A stretch of DNA of 64,000 nt from Mucor racemosus (Eukaryota; Mucoromycota; Mucoromycetes; Mucorales; Mucoraceae). The translations under genes and the position numbers were made by a program. Positions 1-9,489 of the stretch are shown piece by piece. The DNA lies in assembly GCA_027405735.1 (NCBI GenBank), contig JAPEHQ010000022.1:310001-374000 (forward strand), written 5' to 3'. How positions within the stretch are numbered: the first letter of the stretch is position 1; every line of letters starts with the position of its first letter. The notes under the pieces are model-generated. The model was given only the letters and a program-made list of their open reading frames with translations, made no database searches and had not been told where the DNA came from.

Positions 1-1
1 T

Positions 2-1543
2 GATCATATTAACGAGTTCAAAAACTTGACTTCTCTCGATATCGCAAAAATGGATTATCGAGATGTAATGGAAATAGAGACTTTCCTGAATGGCCTGCAA
101 AACTTGCAACGTTTGAAGTTAATATATGGTTTCATCACTGTTAACAGATATCCGAAAAGTAGAAATGAAATGATTAAATGGCTGCAGGAACATATACAGA
201 AAAACGAAAATCTAATGGAATTGACATTGTCATCTGAATTTAAACTTGGATTCTATCAGTTTATGCTTGAATATGTCACGTTAAAATATCCCAATATCAA
301 GACCTTGATATTGAACGACCTTCTCATCAGAAGTCAGTTTAATCGTGTGCATGCAGCAATAATGCATATCCCAACAATCAGGTTCGAAAATTGCTCAGGC
401 AAATCGCCAAAATATTTGAGGGTGCTTACCAAATTAATGAAGAGCGCCAACAATTCTATTCATATACGATTCAGAGATGGATATTTATTGAGTGATCTTT
501 GTTATTTGACTGTCCTCAAAACAATGAAGACTGACACCACCAATTTTGAAGCGATTATCCCAGGGGATGGATCATATTACGATATAATGAGAGCATTTAT
601 AAACATTGGTCCTTCAAGTATAACAGATCTAAACATAAACCTCATGCATGATACGGAATGGAGTTTTGTCAAACAGAGAAACTATATTACTTTTTATCAT
701 ATGTTTAGAATATTCCCTCAAACACAAAAACTACAATTTACTGATGCCTTTATCAACTATAAAGACATAGAACGAGAGAATTTGGCTATGAAAGATTTGA
801 AATGTTTGGAGATTTGTGGTGCTGGAATCAATCATTTAGTACTCACTCAACTAAGTGGCATGGCTCCACAATTAGACACTTTGATACTGTCATCCTGTTT
901 TGTATTTGAAGATGAAAATGCAGATGAAACTGAAGATGAAACTGGAAATGAAGAAGAACGCAAAGAAGGCGAAGAAGAAGAAGACGAAGAGATCGACGAA
1001 GACGAAGAGATCGACGAAGACGAAGAGATCGACGAAGACGAAGAGATCGACGAAGATGAAGAGATGGACGAAGACGAAGAGGTGTACGAAGACGAAGAGA
1101 TGTACGAAGAGATGTACGGAGAAGATGATGGAGAAGATGAAGATGAAGAAGAGGACAGAAGATTTAGAAAGCATAAAAAGATAACACTACTAAACATGCC
1201 TCAAAGTTCTCTTTCTAATCTGTCCATTTTGATAAAAGATTTTGGATGGAGTGAATATATGCAAAACAAACCTGATGTACTTCATATCAAGAAAATTCAA
1301 CGAGTTATCGACATATCAAAGGTAGCTTATTTACGTTTAATAACGTTAAATTTCAATCAAGAAGAACACCTCAAATTGACATCTAGTGGGCAAGCCTTAA
1401 AGATATCAAAGGAAGAGTTTATGCTCAATTATAAGCGATTCCCACTAATCGATATTTGCTGTAAATCATTATTGTCTTTTAATATCAATGTGGGCGATAT
1501 CTGTATAGAAATGGATTTTGAGGCAGGCAAACTCAAAAACTAA
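2..1543 (+). CDS. F-box/LRR-like protein with acidic repeat, 5' partial
   Basis: The frame is open from base 2 with no convincing ATG before codon 12 of the TTG-initiated stretch, so the gene almost certainly begins before the window. At least 513 residues are visible and the stop is at 1541-1543. The protein shows irregular leucine-rich segments (LxxLxL and LKxLxI spacings) like those of the large F-box/LRR protein families of Mucorales. An F-box would lie in the missing N-terminus, so that assignment is inference. Near the middle is a run of about 80 residues of almost pure Glu/Asp built on a tandem EDEEID unit, followed by a basic patch and a second LRR-like part. An AATAAA signal at about 1559 lies just after the stop. 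The next gene is convergent, 117 bp away. Substrate and partners are unknown. Confidence 0.6.
   Translation, partial: DHINEFKNLTSLDIAKMDYRDVMEIETFLNGLQNLQRLKLIYGFITVNRYPKSRNEMIKWLQEHIQKNENLMELTLSSEFKLGFYQFMLEYVTLKYPNIKTLILNDLLIRSQFNRVHAAIMHIPTIRFENCSGKSPKYLRVLTKLMKSANNSIHIRFRDGYLLSDLCYLTVLKTMKTDTTNFEAIIPGDGSYYDIMRAFINIGPSSITDLNINLMHDTEWSFVKQRNYITFYHMFRIFPQTQKLQFTDAFINYKDIERENLAMKDLKCLEICGAGINHLVLTQLSGMAPQLDTLILSSCFVFEDENADETEDETGNEEERKEGEEEEDEEIDEDEEIDEDEEIDEDEEIDEDEEMDEDEEVYEDEEMYEEMYGEDDGEDEDEEEDRRFRKHKKITLLNMPQSSLSNLSILIKDFGWSEYMQNKPDVLHIKKIQRVIDISKVAYLRLITLNFNQEEHLKLTSSGQALKISKEEFMLNYKRFPLIDICCKSLLSFNINVGDICIEMDFEAGKLKN
983..1100 (+). repeat. 18 bp tandem minisatellite coding for acidic hexapeptide
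   Basis: The unit GACGAAGAGATCGACGAA is repeated about five to six times. The first copies are identical and later copies carry substitutions (ATG for ATC, GTG/TAC variants). The 18 bp length keeps the frame, so copy-number change would lengthen or shorten the acidic region without breaking the protein. Long open frames on the other strands here are by-products of the repeat. Confidence 0.85.
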
Positions 1544-1660
1544 TGCTTCATTTTAATGAATAAAGCTATATTAATTAGGATATTTCGTAGCATAAATCTA
1601 CTGGAGGGTATTAGAATATAAAATTCATATTTACAAAAAAAAAGCATGTTTACAGTTTAT

Positions 1661-2935
1661 TCATCGTCTATAAACATCAATTTCATCATCCAGCATATCA
1701 TTATCATCTAATTCTCTTCTGTCCATATCTAATTCTTGATTCACTTCTGTACCATAGTTTGCTCTAAATTCCAAGGAATCTGCCATACCACGTATTGACT
1801 TTTCGGACCAGTTTATTAAATGGCTCTTTTCGTATCCAAAATCAATTAATTGAAACAAACTGAATTCTAATGAATGTCGGTCTTGGGGTATAGTATTATT
1901 ATCAAGATGTCTTTGTACAGAATCAAACATGTCTTTGTAATATTTATCCAATGTATCACTTTTCTTTATGAGAGCAATAGAGTATTGATTAGAAGTCAAT
2001 GTTAGAAGAGGATCTGTATCTTTATCCTTTTTGCCAAAGAGATCCAGGATATCTTTCAAGTAATAATGACTGTATCGTTTTTCAGGATTGTCAATCCAGG
2101 GTATATTCTGAGCACATGCAAGCAAAAAATCAATATAATCATGCATCCTCATTTTGAGAATTTTAGAACTAAAGGAGCAATAACGTTTGAACAAATTAAA
2201 GCGTCGACCAATGTATATACTCTTCTTGGCTGGTTTTAAGTTGTTGGATTTATTGTGAATCCCTAAATAAGCAAATGCAATGATTGCTGTAGCTATGATA
2301 GTTGGTCTAGACTTCCTTCCGGTATTCAATCCATATAAATCACCTAAACTAATCAACAATTTCGTTGTTTGCTTCAATTTTGCTGCTGTTAATTTTGACA
2401 TTTTGATTGATCCATTATATTGCTTTGTCACACCAGGCAATATCAAATCCAGAAAACTATCAAACGTATCTTGAGACGATTCGAATTGGACCTGTTTATA
2501 TTCAAACGATTTTTGTACAAAAATAAAGTTGACTCGTTGGACTTTTGCCTTATCGACTGGCACAGGGAAATTTTCAATGAGATCGTTGACTGACCAAGGC
2601 GACATCCATTCTCTAGCTGCGAAATATACAACAAACAATGCTGTTTCCAAAGGGAATCGGTTTGGAATATCGCCTGAATGTTCTTGAACTATATGCTTTG
2701 CTTGTGCTGCAAAATTCTCAGGTATTTTGAAATACGTGGCTATTCTATCGATAGATTCAACTACTCTTTTATGCTTTCCAGGCTGGCTCTGTTTGATATG
2801 TTTTACATTGGTTTGAGTACAACTAAAATCATTAGTTTCAAATGCAACATCACTAATAACAGTGCCACATGAATAGCAAAAAGTTAAATTATCCTCAGTA
2901 CCTATATTGTTGCTGTTACATGATGGACAGGGCAT
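1661..2935 (-). CDS. TFIIB-related transcription factor (BRF2-like)
   Basis: Intronless, 424 residues from the ATG at 2935-2933. That start is chosen because the zinc ribbon follows it at once; an upstream in-frame extension to 3040 lacks family character. Residues 2-25 hold a zinc ribbon (CPSC near the start, CYSC about 17 residues later), the fold of TFIIB-type factors. The next ~250 residues look helical and contain cyclin-fold-like segments, including a TGRKSRPTIIATAII stretch that aligns with the second cyclin repeat of BRF2. The C-terminus is acidic. By family it would recruit an RNA polymerase (Pol III for BRF proteins) to a promoter-bound TBP. It could instead be a divergent TFIIB or Rrn7/TAF1B-type factor. 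It is divergent from KIN17 with 211 bp between start codons. Confidence 0.6.
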   Translation of the reverse strand: MPCPSCNSNNIGTEDNLTFCYSCGTVISDVAFETNDFSCTQTNVKHIKQSQPGKHKRVVESIDRIATYFKIPENFAAQAKHIVQEHSGDIPNRFPLETALFVVYFAAREWMSPWSVNDLIENFPVPVDKAKVQRVNFIFVQKSFEYKQVQFESSQDTFDSFLDLILPGVTKQYNGSIKMSKLTAAKLKQTTKLLISLGDLYGLNTGRKSRPTIIATAIIAFAYLGIHNKSNNLKPAKKSIYIGRRFNLFKRYCSFSSKILKMRMHDYIDFLLACAQNIPWIDNPEKRYSHYYLKDILDLFGKKDKDTDPLLTLTSNQYSIALIKKSDTLDKYYKDMFDSVQRHLDNNTIPQDRHSLEFSLFQLIDFGYEKSHLINWSEKSIRGMADSLEFRANYGTEVNQELDMDRRELDDNDMLDDEIDVYRR

Positions 2936-3146
2936 TGTAAAAGAAAAGAGTTGAGCAAGAACATCTTGGACAACTATTGAATATATGATGATTTTTGTCC
3001 AATTGGAGTCACAGCATGCAAATGTATCAAAACCAATCATTCAATCGCAAAAAAGGTAATGAAAAGCCGTAGTTCTAGTTTTTTCTCTTTCTCTCCTCTC
3101 TTTCGTTCTCTCTTGTACTTTTTAATTAAAGAATAATCAATACAAA
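2936..3146. promoter_or_regulatory. Shared bidirectional promoter region
   Basis: These 211 bp separate the start codons of the BRF2-like gene (-) and KIN17 (+). The + strand has a long pyrimidine tract (about 3080-3117, CT-rich) just before the KIN17 start, a common core-promoter/5'UTR feature in fungi. No clear TATA box was seen. Promoter function is inferred from position. Confidence 0.5.
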
Positions 3147-4128
3147 ATGGCTAAAGCAGAGTTTATGTCACCCAAGGATATTGGTAATCGTATGAAGGTA
3201 ATTCAATGAACTAGCAATTATGAATTGATTGCATGTAATTAATATTTTTTCTATAGTCCAAAGGTCTTCAAAAGTTACGTTTTTATTGCCAAGCTTGCGA
3301 AAAACAATGCCGTGATGAAAATGGCTTTAAATGTCATACCATGTCTGAATCTCACCAACGACAGATGTTACTAGTAGCAGCAAATCCCGGTAGATTTGTT
3401 CACAACTTTTCTTCAGATTTCAAGAAGGAATTTTTGGGCATTTTATCTCGCCGTCATGGTACCAAGAGAGTTTTAGCCAACAAGGTGTATCAAGAATATA
3501 TTGCTTTCAAGGAGCATATTCATATGAATTCCACTAAATGGAATTCATTGAGTGAATTCTGTAAACAAATGGGTAGAGAAGGTATTCTTCGAGTTGATGA
3601 AGCTGAAAGAGGATTATATATTACTTGGGTTGACAATAGCCCAAAAGCCCTTGCCAAGCAGGTAACGATCAAATGATGAGCTTTATATAGTTGAATTGAT
3701 TATTGATTTTTTTTTTTTGTATCTAGGCTGCTATTCAGAAAATGGACAGAGCTAAAAAAGACGACGAAGAAAGAGATTTAGAATTATTAAAAGAACAAAT
3801 CGAAAAAGCATCTAAATCGGCTGAAGAACGTGGCATTGTTGAACAAGAGGCAACTGAATTGAAAAGAGAGGGTGAACAACCCATTAAATTAAGTTTGAAT
3901 ATGAAGCCAGTAACTATAGCTGCTGAAGCACCTAAATCTACAGGATCAAAAATGATGATGGGAAGCATGAAGAAGAGAACTGGTCTTTCAGCATTAGCCA
4001 AAAAATCAACACCTTCTACTAGCTCTGCAACTTCAACTTCAAGTAGTATGAAGATGGGAAGTATGATGATGAAGCGCAAGAGTAATACTGATGAAGATCA
4101 AGATTCAAACAAAAAGATCAAAGCTTAA
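3147..4128 (+). CDS. KIN17 family DNA/RNA-binding zinc-finger protein
   Basis: Three exons (3147-3197, 3257-3661, 3727-4128) give 285 residues. Introns are 59 and 65 bp with GT-AG ends. Residues 28-50 form a C2H2 finger (C28, C31, H44, H50), and the following ~100 residues match the KIN17 winged-helix domain (NFSSDFKKEFLGILSRRHGT, WNSLSEFCKQMGREG, GLYITWVD). The C-terminal half is a charged coiled coil followed by a Met/Lys/Ser-rich tail. The KOW domain of the ~390-residue animal protein is absent, as in other short fungal homologues. KIN17 proteins are nuclear and linked to splicing, DNA repair and replication. The start codon is supported by the MAKAEFMSPKDIGNRMKSKG N-terminus typical of the family. 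Confidence 0.93.
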
Positions 4129-4734
4129 ATTTATCAACATGTACATATCCTTGAATAAATTTGGAAAATACCTTTTTCTTAAAAATCGAATTTGAAATAC
4201 TTGAAAACTTGTTGAATTATTATAGAATTGCCAAATCAAAAATTATGTGTATGTAAAGCAGATGCTGAGAAATGATAACGGATTTGGCATTGTGTGTTTA
4301 AAGAAGAAAGTGGATCGAAACAATTCTTTGAACACTAAAAATGATGGTTTTCTTTGGCAATTTGTGCTGAACTGCTGATGTATATTTAATGTTATTTTAC
4401 ATAAATCTACAAATATATTGCATTTTATACAACTGAGCGATATAATAGAGCGTTCAAAAGTCTTGATCAAACATATCTAGTAGAAAAATCACATTTGACA
4501 AGATGAAATGATTTGTCCATAAGTCAATTTGATAAAATCAAGTTGGATTAACCGTAGTTTCTAGGTTTGATTATTAAATAAGTGTATCCAAAAATAGCAT
4601 GATCAAATACCTCAGAGCTCAGACCATTGTAAATAATCAAAGAATAATGCCTGAAATCTTGAATCTTCCGAGCATAGTAATTATTATATTGGTCAAGTGT
4701 AACAACACTATTAATTTGTACCAGCTCCAGCAAA
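4129..4734. other. Intergenic, unclassified
   Basis: KIN17 3' flank with an AATAAA near 4154, followed by AT-rich sequence. No recognisable gene, RNA or repeat family was seen. Confidence 0.5.
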
Positions 4735-5460
4735 ATTTGAATTTTCAAAAAATTGAATTTTCATAGTTTTCAATGTTCAAAATCAGAGTATGCCTCCTTT
4801 CTATAACTAACATCGTAATAAACATTTTTTAGCATATACCTCAAAGACCACAAAATAGATATGAATTAGTCGCATTATGCTACCTATTCCTAAATTTATT
4901 TTACATCTCACGAAAGGCTCAAAAACGCATAAAATTCACTGCTTTTTTCTTGAAAACTGGGTCTCATTTTTCATCCCTGATCTGCTTTTTTTTTCACTAA
5001 ATAATATCAAGAAAAAAATATATGCCAATGTACCTGAGATGCTCCCCTTTAATTCAAAAACGAGTATCCGGAAATATCCTACTTTTTAGAGTTAGTATTA
5101 ATTTTTCAGCGCTAATGTTTCAGGTTTTTACGCGTATTTTACTGCTAAAGGATTGAAAACTTTGAGGCTTCATATCTCTGCAAAAAATCAAGGTATTCTA
5201 ATACTTTCAAATAATAAAACTTACTTGTTTTAAAGTACTCTATAACATATTTTAGTATAAAAAAATTCTGGGCACTTTTATTTTTTTTTTCTTTTTTTTT
5301 TGGCATTTCTATAGTAGATTTCAAAATATTGATTAAATTGAGCAACATTTTTTTTACATTCACATCAACAAATTTGTTGAGCTCTCTCAGACCTAATTTA
5401 GTTTTTTCAAATTATTGATTTTTCGTAGAGATATCCTCAAAAATATGTGCAAAGAGATAC
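4735..5460 (+). repeat. Repeat module alpha, copy 1
   Basis: This is AT-rich non-coding sequence whose phrases recur in order at 48065-48960 and in part at 37440-37960. Examples are GCTACCTATTCCTAA, AAAGGATTGAAAACTTTGAG and CTTACTTGTTTTAAAG. Copies differ by scattered substitutions and small indels. Short open frames here (for example at 4877-5089) occur in the other copy only because the DNA is similar. Confidence 0.75.
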
Positions 5461-5464
5461 CTTC

Positions 5465-6140
5465 GCTTCTACTGTATATATATATCTAAGTTTTAAATAA
5501 AAAAGTGGGGTTTTAAACTTTTCTTAAATTTAACCATGTAAGGTCTGAAAATTCAGTTTTTGTAGCGGACATTTTCGGGGCTCATTTTATCCTTACCAAC
5601 ACTCATGATTTTGATCAAAAAACAGAAAAATCAATTTTTGATACCAAAATCAACGTTTAAATATACTACATTGTGAGAGAAAATTGTAGCTATAGGTAAT
5701 ACACATTTTATAAAAGTTTAATATTAAATGTTAAGTAATGAAACTTTGTACTTTTGTCCCAAAAACGGTTTTTTGATTAAAGGATTTTCATGTAATATTT
5801 TGCAATAAAAATGTTTATTATTTTTTATTGAGCAAATAGAGCGCTAAATTCTGCATATGTGTATATTTTTTATTTTTATAATTGGTAGTATAATTAACTC
5901 TAGATTTGCAAAATCAGAAAAAAAAAATTAAAAAATGTCAAAAATGATGATCTGGACAAGAATAATTTTCAAAATTAATATTCCGCTTATAAGCTTTGTA
6001 AGTCTTAGAAATAAGAGATTTTATAATACTTGAGGACTTTTTCAAGAATTTACAATGCTGTACCCACTTGATTCAAGATTATTACTGTAAATATTTATAC
6101 ATGTTAATATTATGTGGTTGTTTATTTGATAATAATATAG
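5465..6140 (+). repeat. Repeat module beta, copy 1
   Basis: The copy runs from a TATATCTAAGTTTTAAAT-like start through GGTCTGAAAATTCAG, GCGGACATTTTCGGG, ACTACATTGTGAGAGAAAA and CTTTTGTCCCAAAAACGG to TACTGTAAATATTTATACAT. The same order is found at 11818-12458, 42513-43200 and 56838-57610, all on the + strand. The copy is interrupted at its 3' end by the LINE remnant starting about 6141. Confidence 0.8.
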
Positions 6141-6179
6141 TCCCACAGGTTTCTCCACTAAACATAACTCTTAATTAGT

Positions 6180-7013
6180 TTGAAGACCACCAAATCTGAA
6201 TATCTCCAAATAATTCAACCACAACTACCAATTTACACAACTCGCAATAGTCTTATTCCAGTCCTTGCATCCAACCGCATCGAAACATTAGATACATTTA
6301 CCCAATTCCGACTTCGTTTGCACCGTTTTACTACTAGCAACGTGTCTCCAGCAGACAAAACTAAGCAGCTCAAAAAGACCACCGACGAAGCCAATCTTGC
6401 GCCCATTTCAACTCGCTTGCGTCCCACTGTTGCGGCCCCACCTTCACCAATGTCTACCAATGAACTTTTGGAAACCCTTAAAACTTACCTGAATCCTCAA
6501 GTTGAGACACTCAAACAACGCCTCGACGATAATGTCACTTCCACCAATCAATGCTTTGCTAGAATGGAGGAATCTTTCAACATTATGCAACAAGATATGG
6601 TCAATCAACAAGAACTGGAGACACGTCTCAATACAGTTATGGACCGTAACGTTGCGGATCCAAAATTCAAAGATGCCTCTGAATCTGAACGTATTGCCAT
6701 TCTCAAAACATTCCAAGAAAATCACATTAGCAAGACACTCGACTTCCTCAGAGACCCAGTCAAATCTGCAATTGCCCGAGAATTCCATCGCAAAGACCTT
6801 ATTAGTGACCAATATCTCCATGATCTGACCGCTCGTCACCGTCCTCAGGAGGCTCAACCCCGTTCCGCCAATAAAGACTTTGGTATCTTCAATGCATCTC
6901 CTCCTTATCACGAAGATAGTCCTATGCTCGACGATGATGTCGATGAAAATATGAACAACAACTCTCTGAATCCTACTAAATTAACGCTGAATGGATGGAT
7001 TATGCTCTCCTAA
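6180..7013 (+). pseudogene. LINE ORF1-like remnant
   Basis: Open frame of about 277 codons starting with TTG; no ATG lies close to its beginning. The product has a polar N-terminus, a predicted coiled-coil stretch (ETLKQRLDDNVTSTNQ, MVNQQELETRLNTVMD) and an acidic Asp-rich tail. Nothing matches a zinc knuckle or RRM, which an intact ORF1 would usually carry, so the C-terminus is probably deleted. Its last codons overlap the ORF2 remnant, which starts in another frame. Assignment as ORF1 rests on its position upstream of the reverse transcriptase. Confidence 0.5.
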
Positions 7014-8649
7014 CTCTGCAACTAAGATTTGATAACCCATACCACGGTAACGGGATCTGGCAACCCCATCCTTCTTTATCTAAGAACACCTACTTCATTG
7101 ATCAGTTGACCACCATGATAGACATATTTCACGACAACTTAACTCAGTTATCATCACAACATCACAACCGTCAGTTTAATCATCATGGGACTCCATAAAA
7201 AAACACAAAAAATCTAGCTAGAAGAATTGGTCAATGTAAAGGAAGCTGACAACAGCGACAACTAAAACGACTACAGCGAACCCGTAATCGTATACTACGA
7301 ACATATAAAAATTCTCGAGTCCTTCATGAACGTTTACCACTGATTGAACAACAGATAGGCATACTACAACAGGAATTGGTCGATAATTTGGCACTACGCT
7401 CGGGATTACGATGGCGAGATAATGGAGAGACGTCTGCCGGCACACTCAAAAGGCTCCTTCGACGGAAAACACAACAGCGAACACTCCCGCCTATCGTCCA
7501 TCATCCCACATCGGGTGTATTATGCGAAGATCCTCAACAACAACAGTAAGTAACTCAACACTTTTATGAAGAACTGTATGCACCTGAACCCACCGACCAC
7601 CAAGAAACACCCTTCTTCACCAACCAGATCCCTGCACACCACAAACTCTCCGCCGACAACCACAATTCCATTTGCGCCAAACTTTCCCTCCTTGACTTCC
7701 AGGACGGTGCTCAACGCCCACCTAACAAGAGCAGCCCAGGTATTGACGGACTACTATATGAAAAACTGTATTAACCATTCTTTTCAACCATGCAGCCACT
7801 AGTCAGCTAGCTTTGCAAGTATATAATGATGCTCTTGAATACAGTATATTTCCCTCCTCCTGGTTAGAAACTTGTATGATACTCCTGCCTAAAAAGAGTG
7901 ACCTATCATTACTTCAGAATTGTTGACCTATTTCGTTAATTAATACAGACGCTAAAATCTTCACAAGACTCGTTAATGCTAGACTCATTAGGTATATGAA
8001 TAAATGCATAAGCACTAACCAAATCGGATTTATGCCGAACAGATTCATTGGTGAACAAGGCATGATTGTTCAATGTTTACAAGACGTCGCATCCAAGTCG
8101 CGCTCTGATAGTATAGCACTCCTTTTAGATCAACAAAAGTCATACGATCGGATCCACTTTGACTACCTACAACCATGCATGCGAGCTTTCAACATCCCGG
8201 ATTCCATCATTAATTCCATCATTATTCTGTTCTCGTCCACCATGATTCAAATCAATGTCAATGGTTTTATCACTCAGTAATTCCAACAAGCCCGAGGTCT
8301 ACGTCAAGGTGATCCGTTAAGCCCACTTTTATCCAATATAGCTTTTGATCCTCTCCTTCGTTCCATCAACAATTCCACAGACATACACGGTTTTGACCTT
8401 TAACAGGAAACCAACAAAATGAATATGACTACTATACCTGAAACCTCTGATACCAACCTTGTATTTAAAGTAATAACCTATGCTGATGATACTCTAGTGA
8501 CTCTAAGTAATCAAGATGACTTTCATCATCTTCAACGTATTTTCAATAAGTACATGAAAGTCTCCAATGCTAAACTCAACTTTGAAAAAACTCAAGTCCT
8601 TTCCTTATCTGGTTCACCCCATCTGTTATATCAAAAGATACTAATATAA
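6995..8649 (+). pseudogene. LINE ORF2 remnant: endonuclease end, linker, reverse transcriptase
   Basis: Frame 2 opens with LLTLQLRFDNPYHGNGIW, typical of the end of an APE-type endonuclease. It continues through a linker (LRSGLRWRDNGE; VTQHFYEELYAPEP) to the KSSPGIDG motif at about 7727. Coding then shifts to frame 1 near 7800 and reads LALQVYNDALEY, PISLINTDAKIF, IGFMPNRFIGEQG, ARGLRQGDPLSPLLSNIAFD and ITYADDT. In-frame stops lie at 7924 (TGA), 8278 (TAA) and 8401 (TAA), and others in the linker. Two fit C-to-T changes of CGA and CAA codons. The thumb and C-terminal regions are missing. Confidence 0.85.
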
Positions 8650-8650
8650 A

Positions 8651-9269
8651 AATACTCTGCTAACAGATACATTTTATTAATTCATTGATGCTTCGTATTT
8701 ATATGTTTTCTAGATAGTTATATGATTATTAATATTATTAATGAATTGCCGGGTATTGAGGTACTTGATATGATTTGTTCCCAAATCATATACAATGAAA
8801 TTTGTGGAATTGAGAATTTGTAATTGTATCATTTGGATAAGATGTAGGATTGCTTATGTTTCATTGTTTCCAAGTGTTCCTAAATGTTTCTGATACTCGC
8901 TGCTAATGCTAGTGGTTATGTATGACATTTAGTATGAGTTACTAAATGTCATGCCATGTTGGATTTCTACAACATCTGCTGGGTAAACGTCTGATATATC
9001 ATGGGGATTAAAATTGTAGACCAAAGGAGAGCGACAAGCTTAATGGGTAGCGCATGCGCTACAAATTGAGTGCGACACACATATTCGTGAGTTCAAACTC
9101 GCCAAAGGGGAAGGCCTTTGGTATTAGGATATAAATTTAGAAAGAGAATCTCCGATGACCTTGCTTCTCATTGAATATGATCCTCTTTTTTTTTTCTTAG
9201 TAAGTTTTGCATATATCTAGCAAATTTTTTCCTTTTTATTAATGCATATGATATGCATACTAGTAAATT
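8651..9269. other. Intergenic with hairpin and tRNA-like stretch
   Basis: No gene. It holds a perfect 13 bp inverted repeat with a 5 nt loop at 8922-8952 (arms ATGACATTTAGTA and TACTAAATGTCAT). From about 9030 to 9115 there is a tRNA-like stretch with an A-box-like TAATGGGTAGCGC and a B-box-like GTGAGTTCAAACTCG. The latter does not fold as a canonical tRNA because its T-stem is mismatched, so at most it is a decayed tRNA-derived SINE. Confidence 0.35.
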
Positions 9270-9480
9270 TGGCTGGCAAAACCCGGCTCGACACCAAAAC
9301 CATCAGCATCCATGGGTCATTGTACGTTCAGCCAGTTTGAGCAACAAGTTGGTTACCTGCTACTTACACCTACTAAGATCAGGAAGCCCATCAGTTATTC
9401 TCAACGAATATTAATCCAAATGACCTCCTGTTGCAATGGCAGGTACTTCTAGCGGTGATTCGCAGAATTGTAAAAGGTTT
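9270..9480 (+). repeat. Repeat module zeta, copy 1
   Basis: Contains TTTGGCTGGCAAAACCCG, CAACAAGTTGGTTAC and TTGCAATGGCAGGTA. It matches 15110-15560 and 50860-51320 on the same strand and 63150-63700 in reverse orientation. Non-coding. Confidence 0.7.
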
Positions 9481-9489
9481 AGCCTTGAC

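Larger units (their letters stand above)
6141..8650 (+). mobile_element. Degenerate non-LTR retrotransposon (LINE), internally deleted
   Basis: The remnant is inserted in the 3' flank of a beta module. It holds an ORF1-like frame (6180-7013) and a broken ORF2 consisting of the last residues of the endonuclease, the linker and the reverse transcriptase up to just past the YADD box. Most of the endonuclease and everything after the palm domain are missing. The reverse transcriptase motifs (KSSPGIDG, GLRQGDPLSP, YADDT) fix the class. At least four in-frame stops and one frameshift show it is dead. No poly-A tail or target duplication was identified. Confidence 0.85.

Noticed and set aside
847..1197. 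Three long frames on other strands over the acidic repeat (poly-Ser, Phe/Val and Lys/Thr-rich)
   Set aside because: They are translations of the 18 bp minisatellite in non-coding frames; the LRR-like frame explains the region.
9030..9115. tRNA-like sequence with A- and B-box-like motifs
   Set aside because: The T-stem and acceptor do not pair, so it is not called as a tRNA gene; a decayed SINE is possible but unsupported by direct repeats.
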